DNA from: Bacteroidota bacterium
Lineage (GTDB): Bacteria; Bacteroidota; Bacteroidia; Bacteroidales; Rikenellaceae
DNA length: 9,415 bases
NCBI GenBank assembly: GCA_023443765.1
Contig: JAEZTA010000203.1
Location: forward strand, 1-9,415
Reading direction: 5' to 3'
Shown here: piece after piece, positions 1-6,307 of the stretch
Position numbering within the stretch: position 1 is the first letter of the stretch
How the letters are laid out: each line of letters opens with the position of its first letter
Made by a program: the position numbers and the translations under genes
Notes under the pieces: model-generated
What the model was told of the DNA's origin: nothing
The model's database searches: none
Seen by the model: the letters and a program-made list of their open reading frames with translations, nothing else

Positions 1-821
1 TCAAGATGCCCACTTCGGGCGAGATCAACCCCGAGAACCACCTGACGGTCGATTTCGACTATCCGCTGGTGAAGCTCGATTCTGCGAAACTGCTGCTGAC
101 GCGCCTGCTCGAGGACAATTCGATCGAGGACATCCCCGTGCGCATGGTGCGCGATACGGGCCTGCTGCGCCGCTGGCAGGTCCGCGCCCCGTGGAAACTG
201 GGCGGACAGTATACGCTGACCATCCCCGAAGGCGCCATCACCGATGTCGCGGGCCTTTCCAACGACTCGATCATCGGTAAATATACGGTCCTTGACCCCG
301 AAAAGTTCGCCACGGTGATCATCCACGTCAAGGGCCGCGACGACGGCACGAAGTATATCGTCCAACTGCTCGACGGCAGCAATGCCCTCAAGCAGGAGAA
401 ACGCAACGTGGTGACCGGCGATGTCCGTTTCAACTTCGTTCCCGCGGGCGAGATCAAGTTCCGCGTCATCGAGGACCGCAACGGCAACGGCAAGTGGGAC
501 ACGGGCAATGTGGTCGAACGCCTCCAGCCCGAGCGGGCCGAAATCTACGCCAACGACCAGGGCGAGGACACCTTCGCCACGAAGACCAACTGGGAGATCG
601 AATTTACGATGGACATGAACCGCATCTTTGCGCCGGTGACTATGCAGTCGCTCTCGCGCTTGCTGGACGAACGTGAGTCGCAGCGCCTGCGCCGCGAGGC
701 GGAGAAACGCGCCAAGGAGGGCCCGAAGAAGAATCAGCAGGACCGCGACCGGCAGCAGAACAACAACAGCAACAACAGCAACTTCAACTCGGCCGGCAGC
801 ATGTTCAATAATTTCAGGTAA
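1..821 (+). CDS. Ig-like (Big_5) domain protein, C-terminal part
   Basis: The reading frame is open from the window edge (AAG at 3-5 precedes the first ATG at 6), so the 5' end is missing and the ATG at 6 is not the start. The visible 272 or so residues resemble the C-terminal half of Bacteroidota exported proteins that carry bacterial Ig-like (Big_5/SbsA-type) domains near an N-terminal lipoprotein signal. The segment ending in VPAGEIKFRVIEDRNGNGKW is the most recognisable part, with an Asp/Asn-rich DRNGNGKWD loop that resembles a calcium-binding loop. After it come a charged helix (about residues 215-242, Arg/Glu/Lys-rich) and a Gln/Asn/Ser-rich tail ending in SMFNNFR. The stop at 819-821 lies one base before the next start, so the two are probably cotranscribed. 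The role is unknown; a cell-surface or periplasmic location is inferred from the family. Confidence 0.8.
   Translation, partial: KMPTSGEINPENHLTVDFDYPLVKLDSAKLLLTRLLEDNSIEDIPVRMVRDTGLLRRWQVRAPWKLGGQYTLTIPEGAITDVAGLSNDSIIGKYTVLDPEKFATVIIHVKGRDDGTKYIVQLLDGSNALKQEKRNVVTGDVRFNFVPAGEIKFRVIEDRNGNGKWDTGNVVERLQPERAEIYANDQGEDTFATKTNWEIEFTMDMNRIFAPVTMQSLSRLLDERESQRLRREAEKRAKEGPKKNQQDRDRQQNNNSNNSNFNSAGSMFNNFR
753..782 (+). repeat. CAG/AAC/AGC trinucleotide run encoding a Q/N/S tract
   Basis: Ten consecutive in-frame codons drawn only from CAG, AAC and AGC encode Gln-Gln followed by an Asn/Ser run near the end of the Ig-like protein. The pattern is an imperfect triplet microsatellite. Changes in copy number would lengthen or shorten the disordered tail without shifting the frame. 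Confidence 0.7.
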
Positions 822-822
822 G

Positions 823-1632
823 ATGACGATGAAACGACATATCAGGACCGCGCTCTTCGCCCTTGCCGCCCTCGTCGCGTGGCAGGGGGCCTCGGCGCAG
901 CATACGCTGGGCTTCACGGTGGGCTACGGCATGGGCAACGGCCGCTTCCAGCCCAAGCAGGAGATGCGGGCGATCTGGGGGCTTTACAGCGGCGGCCTTT
1001 CGTGGCGCTACTACGGCAAGCAGCGCTTCGTGGGCGGCTTCGGCATCGACCTGGAGTTCCAGCAGCAGGGATTCTCGTTCGCGCCCAACGCCTCGCTGGT
1101 CGAGGAGAAGAAGGATTATATCTACTACACGCGGCATATCAATTCCGTCGTGCTGCCGATCGTCTGGCAGCCGCACTTCTACATGCTGCGCAACCACGTC
1201 CGCATCTATCTCGAAGCCGCCGCGACGTTCTCCTACAACCTCTCGTCGACTTACGAGAACGAGCAGGCCCGGGCCAACGGCGCCACGGACTGGAAGGGCG
1301 ACTACCCGTTCAAACTCGCGCGCGACAACCGCTGGGGCTACGGACTGGCGGGCGGCGGCGGTATCGCCTTCCTTATCCGGCGTTTCGAACTGAACTTCCG
1401 CGTGCGCTATTCGTTTGGTTATTCGGACATCGTGCGCAACCGCAATAAATACTACGACAACAGCAGCGACGGATCGGAAAACCCCTTCTGGGCCTCTCCG
1501 CTGCGTTCGCCGCTCGATAACCTCATGATCTCCGTGGGGTTGAACTACCGCTTTAACAAACAGGGCTTCGAGACCTGGAAACCAAGACCCAAGAAGGAGA
1601 AGAACCGCGAGGTCTTCAAGTTCGGGTTGTAA
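823..1632 (+). CDS. PorT-like outer-membrane beta-barrel protein
   Basis: This is a 269-residue exported protein. The N-terminus has Lys/Arg (MTMKRHIRT), a hydrophobic stretch and an ASA|Q signal peptidase I site after about residue 25. The mature part alternates aromatic and polar residues in amphipathic strands (for example GLSWRYYGKQRFVGGFGIDLEF and LEAAATFSYNLSS) and reaches a last predicted strand, MISVGLNYRF. This fits the small 8-to-10-strand barrels of the OMP_b-brl_2/PorT-like family. About 25 residues follow the last strand, rich in Lys, Arg and Glu and ending KFGL; such a tail is unusual for a barrel and should lie in the periplasm. The start is ATG at 823, one base after the preceding stop; ATG at 829 (MKRHIRT) is nearly as good. 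PorT proper serves type IX secretion, but nothing here shows that role. rbfA follows 12 bases downstream. Confidence 0.8.
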   Translation: MTMKRHIRTALFALAALVAWQGASAQHTLGFTVGYGMGNGRFQPKQEMRAIWGLYSGGLSWRYYGKQRFVGGFGIDLEFQQQGFSFAPNASLVEEKKDYIYYTRHINSVVLPIVWQPHFYMLRNHVRIYLEAAATFSYNLSSTYENEQARANGATDWKGDYPFKLARDNRWGYGLAGGGGIAFLIRRFELNFRVRYSFGYSDIVRNRNKYYDNSSDGSENPFWASPLRSPLDNLMISVGLNYRFNKQGFETWKPRPKKEKNREVFKFGL

Positions 1633-1644
1633 AAACCGTAAGTT

Positions 1645-1983
1645 ATGGAAACTACCCGCCAGCAAAAAATTGCCAAGCAGATCCAGAAGGATGTCGCCGA
1701 AATCTTCCAGAAGGAAGGTGCCGCGATCGTGCGAGGCTCGCTCGTAACGGTCACCGCCGTGCGTATATCCCCCGATTTCAGCTACGCCAAAATCTATGTC
1801 AGCATCTTCCCCTTCGAGCAGAGCGACGAGGTGATGAAGCGGCTCGAACACCAGAACTGGTTCATCCGCCGCGCCCTGGGCCAGCGTATCCGCAACCAGT
1901 TGAAAAACGTCCCCGAAATTCAGTTCCACCTCGACGATTCGCTCGAATATATCGAGCATATCGAGCAGGCCCTGAAAGAATAA
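1645..1983 (+). CDS. rbfA: 30S ribosome-binding factor RbfA
   Basis: RbfA binds the immature 30S subunit and helps mature the 5' end of 16S rRNA, mainly in the cold. The 112 residues match the usual size of the family and a single type II KH-like fold. The N-terminal helix (RQQKIAKQIQKDVAEIF) is followed by the central strands with VTVTAVRISPDFSYAKIYVS, the family's typical signature. The C-terminal part has the RRALGQRIRNQLKNVPEIQF segment and an acidic end (DDSLEYIEHIEQ). The start is ATG at 1645; no in-frame alternative is close. It sits between an outer-membrane barrel and a lipoprotein-type permease on the same strand, so it is probably expressed with envelope genes. Confidence 0.95.
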   Translation: METTRQQKIAKQIQKDVAEIFQKEGAAIVRGSLVTVTAVRISPDFSYAKIYVSIFPFEQSDEVMKRLEHQNWFIRRALGQRIRNQLKNVPEIQFHLDDSLEYIEHIEQALKE

Positions 1984-2035
1984 TTCTGCTCCGATAATGA
2001 TGGCGCTCGTTCCCGTTCCGCAGGTGCGGTAATTC

Positions 2036-2063
2036 AGAATTTTGAATTATGAATTATGAATTG
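2036..2063 (+). repeat. TGAATTA heptamer repeat overlapping a start codon
   Basis: Two perfect heptamers TGAATTA (2043-2049 and 2050-2056) are flanked by two one-to-two-base variants (2036-2042 and 2057-2063). The array forms the AT-rich leader of the permease gene and supplies both its start codon (ATG at 2049) and the codons for the next residues (MNYEL). An out-of-frame ATG occurs one unit later at 2056. The unit length is not a multiple of three. Confidence 0.7.
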
Positions 2064-3263
2064 TTCTTTGCCCGTCGCTACCTCTTTTCGTCCCAGTCCC
2101 GGTCGGTCGTCAACCTGATCTCGGGGCTGAGCGTTGCGGCTATTGCGATGCCTGTTGCGGCTATGATCATCCTGCTGTCGGTTTTCAACGGCTTCGAGTC
2201 GCTCGTCAAGTCGATGTATTCGGCTTTCGACGCCGACCTGACGATCGCCCCGCGCCAGGGCCAGACCTTTGCGCAGAGCGATCTCGACACCGCGGCCCTT
2301 GCCCGCATTCCGGGTGTCGGTGCGCTGTCGTTCACCCTGGAGCAGAGCGCCCTGCTGGAACACGGGGGCCGTCAGGCCACCGCCACGATCCGGGGTGTCG
2401 ACGATGCCTACGGCGAGGTGTTCGAGCTCGACGATGCCGTTTCCGCCGGGGAGTGGCGCGTGCGGCTGGGCGACCTGGAACAACTGGTTGTGGGGCAGTC
2501 GATGGCGTGGATGCTGGGCGTCCGCTCGCTGGCCGATGCCGATGTCACACTCTACGCCGTGCGGCGGGGCTCGTTCTCGTCGCTCCTGCCGCTCGATAAC
2601 TATACGCGCCGCACGGAACCCGTGGGCGGCGTCTATACCCTCGATCTGGAAACAGAACGCACCTATGTGCTCGCTTCGCTGCGCCTGGCGCAGGAGCTGT
2701 TCGGCTACCCGGGCCGCGCCTCGGCATTGGTCGTGCGCCTCGCTCCCGGAGCCGATGCCGCGACGGTCCGCACGGCTGTTGCCGGGGCGGTCGGCGACGA
2801 TTTCCGGGTCCGCACGCGCGACGAACTGCGCGCCTCGTTCTACCGCATCATGACCTACGAGAAGTGGGGCATTTTCTTCATCGCCCTGCTGGTGCTCATT
2901 ATTGCCTCGTTCTCGGTGGTGGGGGCGCTGGCCATGCTGATCGTCGAGAAACGCAACGACATCTCCACGCTCCGCGCCCTGGGGGCCGATACAGGCTTTG
3001 TCCGCGCTGTGTTCCGCTCCGAAGGGTTTCTGATATGCGGTCTGGGCGCTGTCGCAGGTATCGTCATCGGCGTCGGTACAACCCTCGTGCAGCAGTATTT
3101 CGGACTGATCGAGATCCCGGCCGAAACCTTCCTCACGAAGAGCTATCCCGTCGAATTCCGCTTTGCCGACCTCGGGGCCGTTCTCGTCGCTTTCGCCGCC
3201 GTCGCCGCCGTCCTGTCGAATATCACCGTCCGCAGCATGATTAAAAATAACCCCCGATTATGA
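2049..3263 (+). CDS. FtsX-family ABC permease, LolC/LolE-like
   Basis: This 404-residue inner-membrane permease is of the type that, with a LolD-like ATPase, releases lipoproteins from the inner membrane. It starts MNYELFFARRYLF, typical of the family. Transmembrane segment 1 is at about residues 21-46 and is followed by a large periplasmic domain (about 50-270, MacB_PCD-like). Three more segments lie at about 273-298, 324-346 and 373-395, giving the usual 1+3 layout. EKRNDISTLRALGA at about 300-313, after the second segment, is the conserved cytoplasmic coupling helix that contacts the ATPase. No ATPase gene is in the window, so the partner must be encoded elsewhere. The stop overlaps the next gene's start (ATGA at 3260-3263), implying translational coupling. 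Substrate is inferred from family only; it could also be a MacB/FtsX-like exporter subunit. Confidence 0.9.
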   Translation: MNYELFFARRYLFSSQSRSVVNLISGLSVAAIAMPVAAMIILLSVFNGFESLVKSMYSAFDADLTIAPRQGQTFAQSDLDTAALARIPGVGALSFTLEQSALLEHGGRQATATIRGVDDAYGEVFELDDAVSAGEWRVRLGDLEQLVVGQSMAWMLGVRSLADADVTLYAVRRGSFSSLLPLDNYTRRTEPVGGVYTLDLETERTYVLASLRLAQELFGYPGRASALVVRLAPGADAATVRTAVAGAVGDDFRVRTRDELRASFYRIMTYEKWGIFFIALLVLIIASFSVVGALAMLIVEKRNDISTLRALGADTGFVRAVFRSEGFLICGLGAVAGIVIGVGTTLVQQYFGLIEIPAETFLTKSYPVEFRFADLGAVLVAFAAVAAVLSNITVRSMIKNNPRL

Positions 3264-4090
3264 AACGACTCCTCCGTATAACGGCTTCCGCAGCCCTCGT
3301 GCTGCTGCTGGCCGCCTGCGCCCGCCACAAGATCATCCCCGACGACAAACTGGCGCAGATTTTCCACGATGCGTTCCTCACCAATGCCTACATCGGCAGC
3401 GAGAACGTGCAAACCGACTCGCTGCGTATCTACGAGCCGATCTTCGCCCGTTACGGCTACACGACCGACGACGTGCACTACACCATCGGCAACTTCTCGA
3501 AGCGCAAGAGCGCCCGCCTGGGCGACGTGGTCGAACGGGCCATCGAGATGCTCGAAAAGGAGGGGAAGGTCTATAACCAGGAGGTCGCCGTGCTCGATAC
3601 GATTGACAACATCGCCCGCCGTACCTTCACGCGTACGGTGCTGGCCGATTCGCTCATCCGCATCACGTCGCTGCGCGATACCTCGCGCCTGAGCTTTACG
3701 CTCGATGTCGAACCGGGCGAGTACAACTTCTCGCTCAAATACCACGTCGATTCGCTCGACCGCAACCAGCGCGGCCTGAAAGGCTCCGTCTGGCTCGAAC
3801 TGCGCGACAGCTCGCGCGCCAATGTTTACACCACGACCCTGCGCCGCAACCGCGAGGAGACCTTCTCGCGCCGGTTTACGACCGATACGACGCACAGCCG
3901 CCTGTGCATCGACTTCCTGTCTTTCAACGGCAAACCCGAGCGGCCCTCCGTGACGGTCACCGACCTGAAGGTGGAGTACATTCCGCCGACCCGTACGGCC
4001 GTCGAAAAACTCTACGAAAAGCAACTCAATATCCGGATTTTCGCCGATGACTTCCTCCGCGCCGCAGCCATCCCGAAGGATAGCCTCTAA
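3260..4090 (+). CDS. DUF4296 domain lipoprotein
   Basis: This 276-residue predicted lipoprotein has a Lys/Arg N-terminus, a hydrophobic core and a lipobox LAAC with the lipidated Cys at residue 20. Residues about 25-103 (starting KIIPDDKLAQIFHDAFL, with IFARYGYTTDDV in the middle) match the helical DUF4296 pattern of Bacteroidota. Residues about 144-242 are different in character: alternating strands ending in PSVTVTDLKVEYI, which looks like a beta-sandwich of the galactose-binding or carbohydrate-binding kind; that fold call is inference. The function of DUF4296 is unknown. The start overlaps the permease stop by four bases, and the 3' end overlaps the next frame by 44 bases. Being next to a LolC/E-like permease is consistent with an outer-envelope lipoprotein. 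Confidence 0.8.
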   Translation: MKRLLRITASAALVLLLAACARHKIIPDDKLAQIFHDAFLTNAYIGSENVQTDSLRIYEPIFARYGYTTDDVHYTIGNFSKRKSARLGDVVERAIEMLEKEGKVYNQEVAVLDTIDNIARRTFTRTVLADSLIRITSLRDTSRLSFTLDVEPGEYNFSLKYHVDSLDRNQRGLKGSVWLELRDSSRANVYTTTLRRNREETFSRRFTTDTTHSRLCIDFLSFNGKPERPSVTVTDLKVEYIPPTRTAVEKLYEKQLNIRIFADDFLRAAAIPKDSL

Positions 4091-4400
4091 TCTGCTGTGG
4101 ACCCCGCAGGGCCTTGTCCGGCATCCGCTTCTGACGCTCGGATCGGACGGCCGCATGCTCTCTGTGGAGAGTTGCCCCGAACCCGACCGCCTCGCCGCTA
4201 CGGAGTTCTATGCCGGGCTGCTTGTCCCCGGTTTTCCCGCCGGTTACCGCGCAGCCTTTGACGCGATGCGCGCCGCCGCAGCCCCGCTCTGCGAACTGCT
4301 GTCCGAAGCCGTGACGCCCGATGGGGTGCTGGTCATCATCTCGGGACTCGACTACGACTCGCTGCGGCTCACCCCGCAGTCACAAATCCGGAAATTGTGA
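4047..4400 (+). CDS. Amidohydrolase-like protein lacking the catalytic barrel
   Basis: The 117-residue protein starts at ATG 4047, inside the end of the DUF4296 gene (44-base overlap). Residues about 10-63 (RRIASNLLWTP, then a stretch ending in FYAGLLVPGF) resemble the N-terminal strands of amidohydrolases of the aminodeoxyfutalosine/SAH deaminase and cytosine deaminase type. In those enzymes PGF is followed by the metal-binding HxH, but here PAGYRA follows and there is no His. Residues about 92-117 (DGVLVIISGLDYDSLRLTPQ and on) resemble their C-terminal strand segment. The metal-binding TIM barrel of roughly 300 residues that should lie between is replaced by a short Ala-rich helix (about 66-88). 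What remains could be the small beta-sandwich that the two ends form together in the complete enzyme. The reading frame is intact and codon use matches the neighbours, so it may be a retained protein rather than debris. The family link comes from remembered sequence patterns and needs a profile search. Confidence 0.6.
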   Translation: MTSSAPQPSRRIASNLLWTPQGLVRHPLLTLGSDGRMLSVESCPEPDRLAATEFYAGLLVPGFPAGYRAAFDAMRAAAAPLCELLSEAVTPDGVLVIISGLDYDSLRLTPQSQIRKL

Positions 4401-4431
4401 GGCTGCCATCTTCCTCTGAGGGCGAAACGGA

Positions 4432-4471
4432 CGTGTTTGTAAACACGGCCAAAGACCGTCGGAGCGGCCGT
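4432..4471. other. Overlapping inverted repeats in the convergent gap
   Basis: The gap 4401-4511 lies between two convergent genes. It contains CGTGTTTGTAAACACG (4432-4447), a near-perfect palindrome that can form a hairpin with a 4-base loop. A second pair, ACGGCC (4445-4450) and GGCCGT (4466-4471), shares bases with the first, so the two folds exclude each other. A further weak stem, GATTTTC with GAAAAATC, lies at 4484-4504. None has a clean U-tract, so a bidirectional terminator is likely by position but not shown; an operator is an alternative. Confidence 0.4.
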
Positions 4472-4511
4472 TGACAGCGATCTGATTTTCGATTCTGAAA
4501 AATCGTTCCGG

Positions 4512-5408
4512 TTATATGGGTAAATGATCTTCGACCGTACGCCGCAGGTGTTCGCGGTCGAGATGGGTGTATATTTCGGTCGTGAGGATACTCTCGTGCC
4601 CCAGCATCTCCTGCACCTGGCGGATCGAGGCGCCGCCTTCCAGCAGGTGTGTCGCGAACGAGTGGCGAAAGGTGTGGGGACTGATGCTTTTCCGGATCCC
4701 GGCCCGCTGCGCGGCCTGCTTGAGGATCGTGAAGACCATCACCCGCGTGAGTTGTCCCCCGCGGTTGTTCAGGAAAACGATCTCCTCGCTCGTCCGGGCA
4801 CTCCGCCGCTCTTCGAGGTAAAGCTGAATGCGGTCGCGGGCCGTTGCGCTGATCGGCACGAGCCGCTGTTTGTCGCCTTTGCCGATCACCCGGATGTACC
4901 CTTCGCCGAAAAACAGGTCCTGCATCCGCAGCGACGTGAGTTCCGAGACCCGCAGCCCGCACGAGTAGAGTACTTCGAGCATGGCGCGGTCGCGCAGCCC
5001 TTTTGTTGTCGAGGTGTCCACGGCGGCGATGATGTTGTCGATCTCTTCGGTGGTCAGCACGTCGGGCAGCTGGCGGCCGAATTTGGGCGTCAGGACGAAC
5101 TCCGCAGGCGACGATTCGACCTTGTCGGTGATCATCAGGAAGTTGTAGAAACTTTTCACTCCGCTCAGCGCCCTTGCCTGCGAGGTCTTTTCGCGGCCGC
5201 GGTCGAAGAGCCACGCCATGTAACGCTCGACCATCTGGGGCTCGACCTTGTGGGGTGCAACGTCCCACTGCCGCAGGATGAAATGCGCGAACTGCCTGTA
5301 ATCGCGCATGTACGATTCGACGGTATTTTCCGAAAGCCGCTTCTCCAATTTTATATAGGTACGGTAACGGCGACCCGTTTCGTCCCATTTTTTCGTATTT
5401 TCTGCCAT
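4512..5408 (-). CDS. xerD: Site-specific tyrosine recombinase XerD
   Basis: This 298-residue tyrosine recombinase of the XerC/XerD type resolves chromosome dimers at dif together with its partner and FtsK. The N-terminal SAM-like domain covers about residues 12-95 (YIKLEKRLSENTVESYMRDY). The catalytic domain has the complete set: Arg153 (in SCGLRVSEL), Lys178 (GKGDKQR), His245 and Arg248 (SPHTFRHSFATHLLEGG), His271 (LGHES) and the nucleophile Tyr280 (TTEIYTHL). The length is standard. I chose the ATG at 5408; an in-frame TTG at 5450 would add 14 residues that do not look like the family and would run through the divergent promoter region. The gene is alone on the minus strand, convergent with the region 1 operon and divergent from prmA, as expected for a chromosomal housekeeping Xer rather than an integron or conjugative-element integrase. 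Separating XerD from XerC rests on general resemblance. Confidence 0.9.
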   Translation of the reverse strand: MAENTKKWDETGRRYRTYIKLEKRLSENTVESYMRDYRQFAHFILRQWDVAPHKVEPQMVERYMAWLFDRGREKTSQARALSGVKSFYNFLMITDKVESSPAEFVLTPKFGRQLPDVLTTEEIDNIIAAVDTSTTKGLRDRAMLEVLYSCGLRVSELTSLRMQDLFFGEGYIRVIGKGDKQRLVPISATARDRIQLYLEERRSARTSEEIVFLNNRGGQLTRVMVFTILKQAAQRAGIRKSISPHTFRHSFATHLLEGGASIRQVQEMLGHESILTTEIYTHLDREHLRRTVEDHLPI

Positions 5409-5410
5409 CT

Positions 5411-5445
5411 TTTGGTCCGCTGAATCCGGGATTATTGTAACTTTG
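5411..5445 (+). promoter_or_regulatory. Candidate Bacteroidota promoter for prmA-recO
   Basis: TAACTTTG at 5438-5445 is a full match to the Bacteroidota -7 element TAnnTTTG. A TTTG at 5411-5414 could serve as the -33 element, with a slightly wide 23-base gap. Transcription would begin at about 5452, some 25 bases before the prmA ATG. On the opposite strand TACCTTCG (5459-5452) is a one-mismatch -7 candidate for xerD, without a clear -33 partner. Confidence 0.45.
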
Positions 5446-5476
5446 TCCAAGCGAAGGTACGAAAATTTTACATAAT

Positions 5477-6307
5477 ATGGATTACACGGTCCTCAATATC
5501 GCTGTCGCCGACGACATGCAGGCTGAAATCCTGACCGCCGAGCTCGCCGATTTCCCGTTCGAGAGCTTCGAGTGTGAAGACGGTGTGCTGAAAGCCTATA
5601 TTCCCGAGGGGCAGTTGGCCGGCTGCAAGGCCGGGATCGACACCCTGCTGGCACGCCGCGGGGTCGAAGGGCGTTATGCCGTTATCCGGACCCGGAACTG
5701 GAATGCCGTGTGGGAGAGCGATTTCCCGTCGGTCGATGTCGAAGGCCGCCTGCGCATCCGCGCCCCGTTCCACGACCCGGCCCCTGCGGGCGAAATGGAG
5801 GTGGTCGTGACGCCCCGGATGTCGTTCGGCACGGGCCATCACGCTACCACATGGCTCATGTCGCGCGCGGTGCTCGACCTCGGGGTCCGGGACCGCCGCG
5901 GCCTCGATATGGGCAGCGGCACAGGTGTGCTGGCGATCGTCGCCGCCAAATGCGGTGCGGCACATGTCGATGCCGTGGATATCGACGACTGGGCCGACGA
6001 AAACTGTCGTGAGAATGTCGCCGCCAACGGGGTTGCGGACCGCATTGCCCCGATGCTGGGCGACGTGGACCGTATCGTGGGCCGGCATTATGACTTTATC
6101 CTGGCCAACATCAACCGCAATATCCTGCTCGACGACATGGCGGCTTATGCCGCGACGCTGGCGCCGGGCGGAGACCTGCTGATGAGCGGATTCCTCGAAC
6201 CGGATGTCCCGGCCATCACGGCAGCCGCTGCGAAACTGGGGATGGAGACCGTCGCCACCGCTTCGCGCGACGGCTGGATGCTGGTTCATGTGAAAAAGGT
6301 ATCGTGA
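5477..6307 (+). CDS. prmA: Ribosomal protein L11 methyltransferase PrmA
   Basis: PrmA uses S-adenosylmethionine to methylate ribosomal protein L11. The 276 residues comprise an N-terminal L11-recognition region (about 1-90) and a Rossmann-like methyltransferase domain. The family signature FGTGHHATT is at residues 117-125, motif I (LDMGSGTGVLAI) at 143-154, the acidic end of strand beta2 (DAVDIDD) at 165-171, and the catalytic-region motif ILANINRNIL at 208-217, where most methyltransferases have NPPY. All core motifs are intact. The start is ATG at 5477, preceded by an AT-rich leader typical of this phylum. Its last four bases, GTGA, contain the recO start. Confidence 0.95.
   Translation: MDYTVLNIAVADDMQAEILTAELADFPFESFECEDGVLKAYIPEGQLAGCKAGIDTLLARRGVEGRYAVIRTRNWNAVWESDFPSVDVEGRLRIRAPFHDPAPAGEMEVVVTPRMSFGTGHHATTWLMSRAVLDLGVRDRRGLDMGSGTGVLAIVAAKCGAAHVDAVDIDDWADENCRENVAANGVADRIAPMLGDVDRIVGRHYDFILANINRNILLDDMAAYAATLAPGGDLLMSGFLEPDVPAITAAAAKLGMETVATASRDGWMLVHVKKVS

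Noticed and set aside
814..1959. A 381-codon open frame on the minus strand across the barrel gene and rbfA
   Set aside because: It lies fully antisense to two recognisable genes, its product is rich in Arg/Val/Leu/Glu with no family resemblance, and GC-rich sequence often leaves the opposite frame open.
2037..2044. GAATTTTG as a -7 promoter element for the permease
   Set aside because: It is part of the heptamer repeat and only five bases from the start codon, which would leave almost no leader.
4512..5408. xerD as the integrase of a mobile element
   Set aside because: The standard XerC/D length and domain layout, core-gene neighbours, and absence of att-like direct repeats, cargo genes or a tRNA all point to the chromosomal dimer-resolution enzyme.
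4524..5423. A 299-codon open frame on the plus strand opposite xerD
   Set aside because: XerD on the other strand has all catalytic residues and normal length; the plus-strand product has no recognisable domain.
5409..5450. Upstream TTG start for xerD adding 14 residues
   Set aside because: The added residues do not look like XerD sequence, the codon is a weak start, and the stretch contains the divergent promoter candidate.
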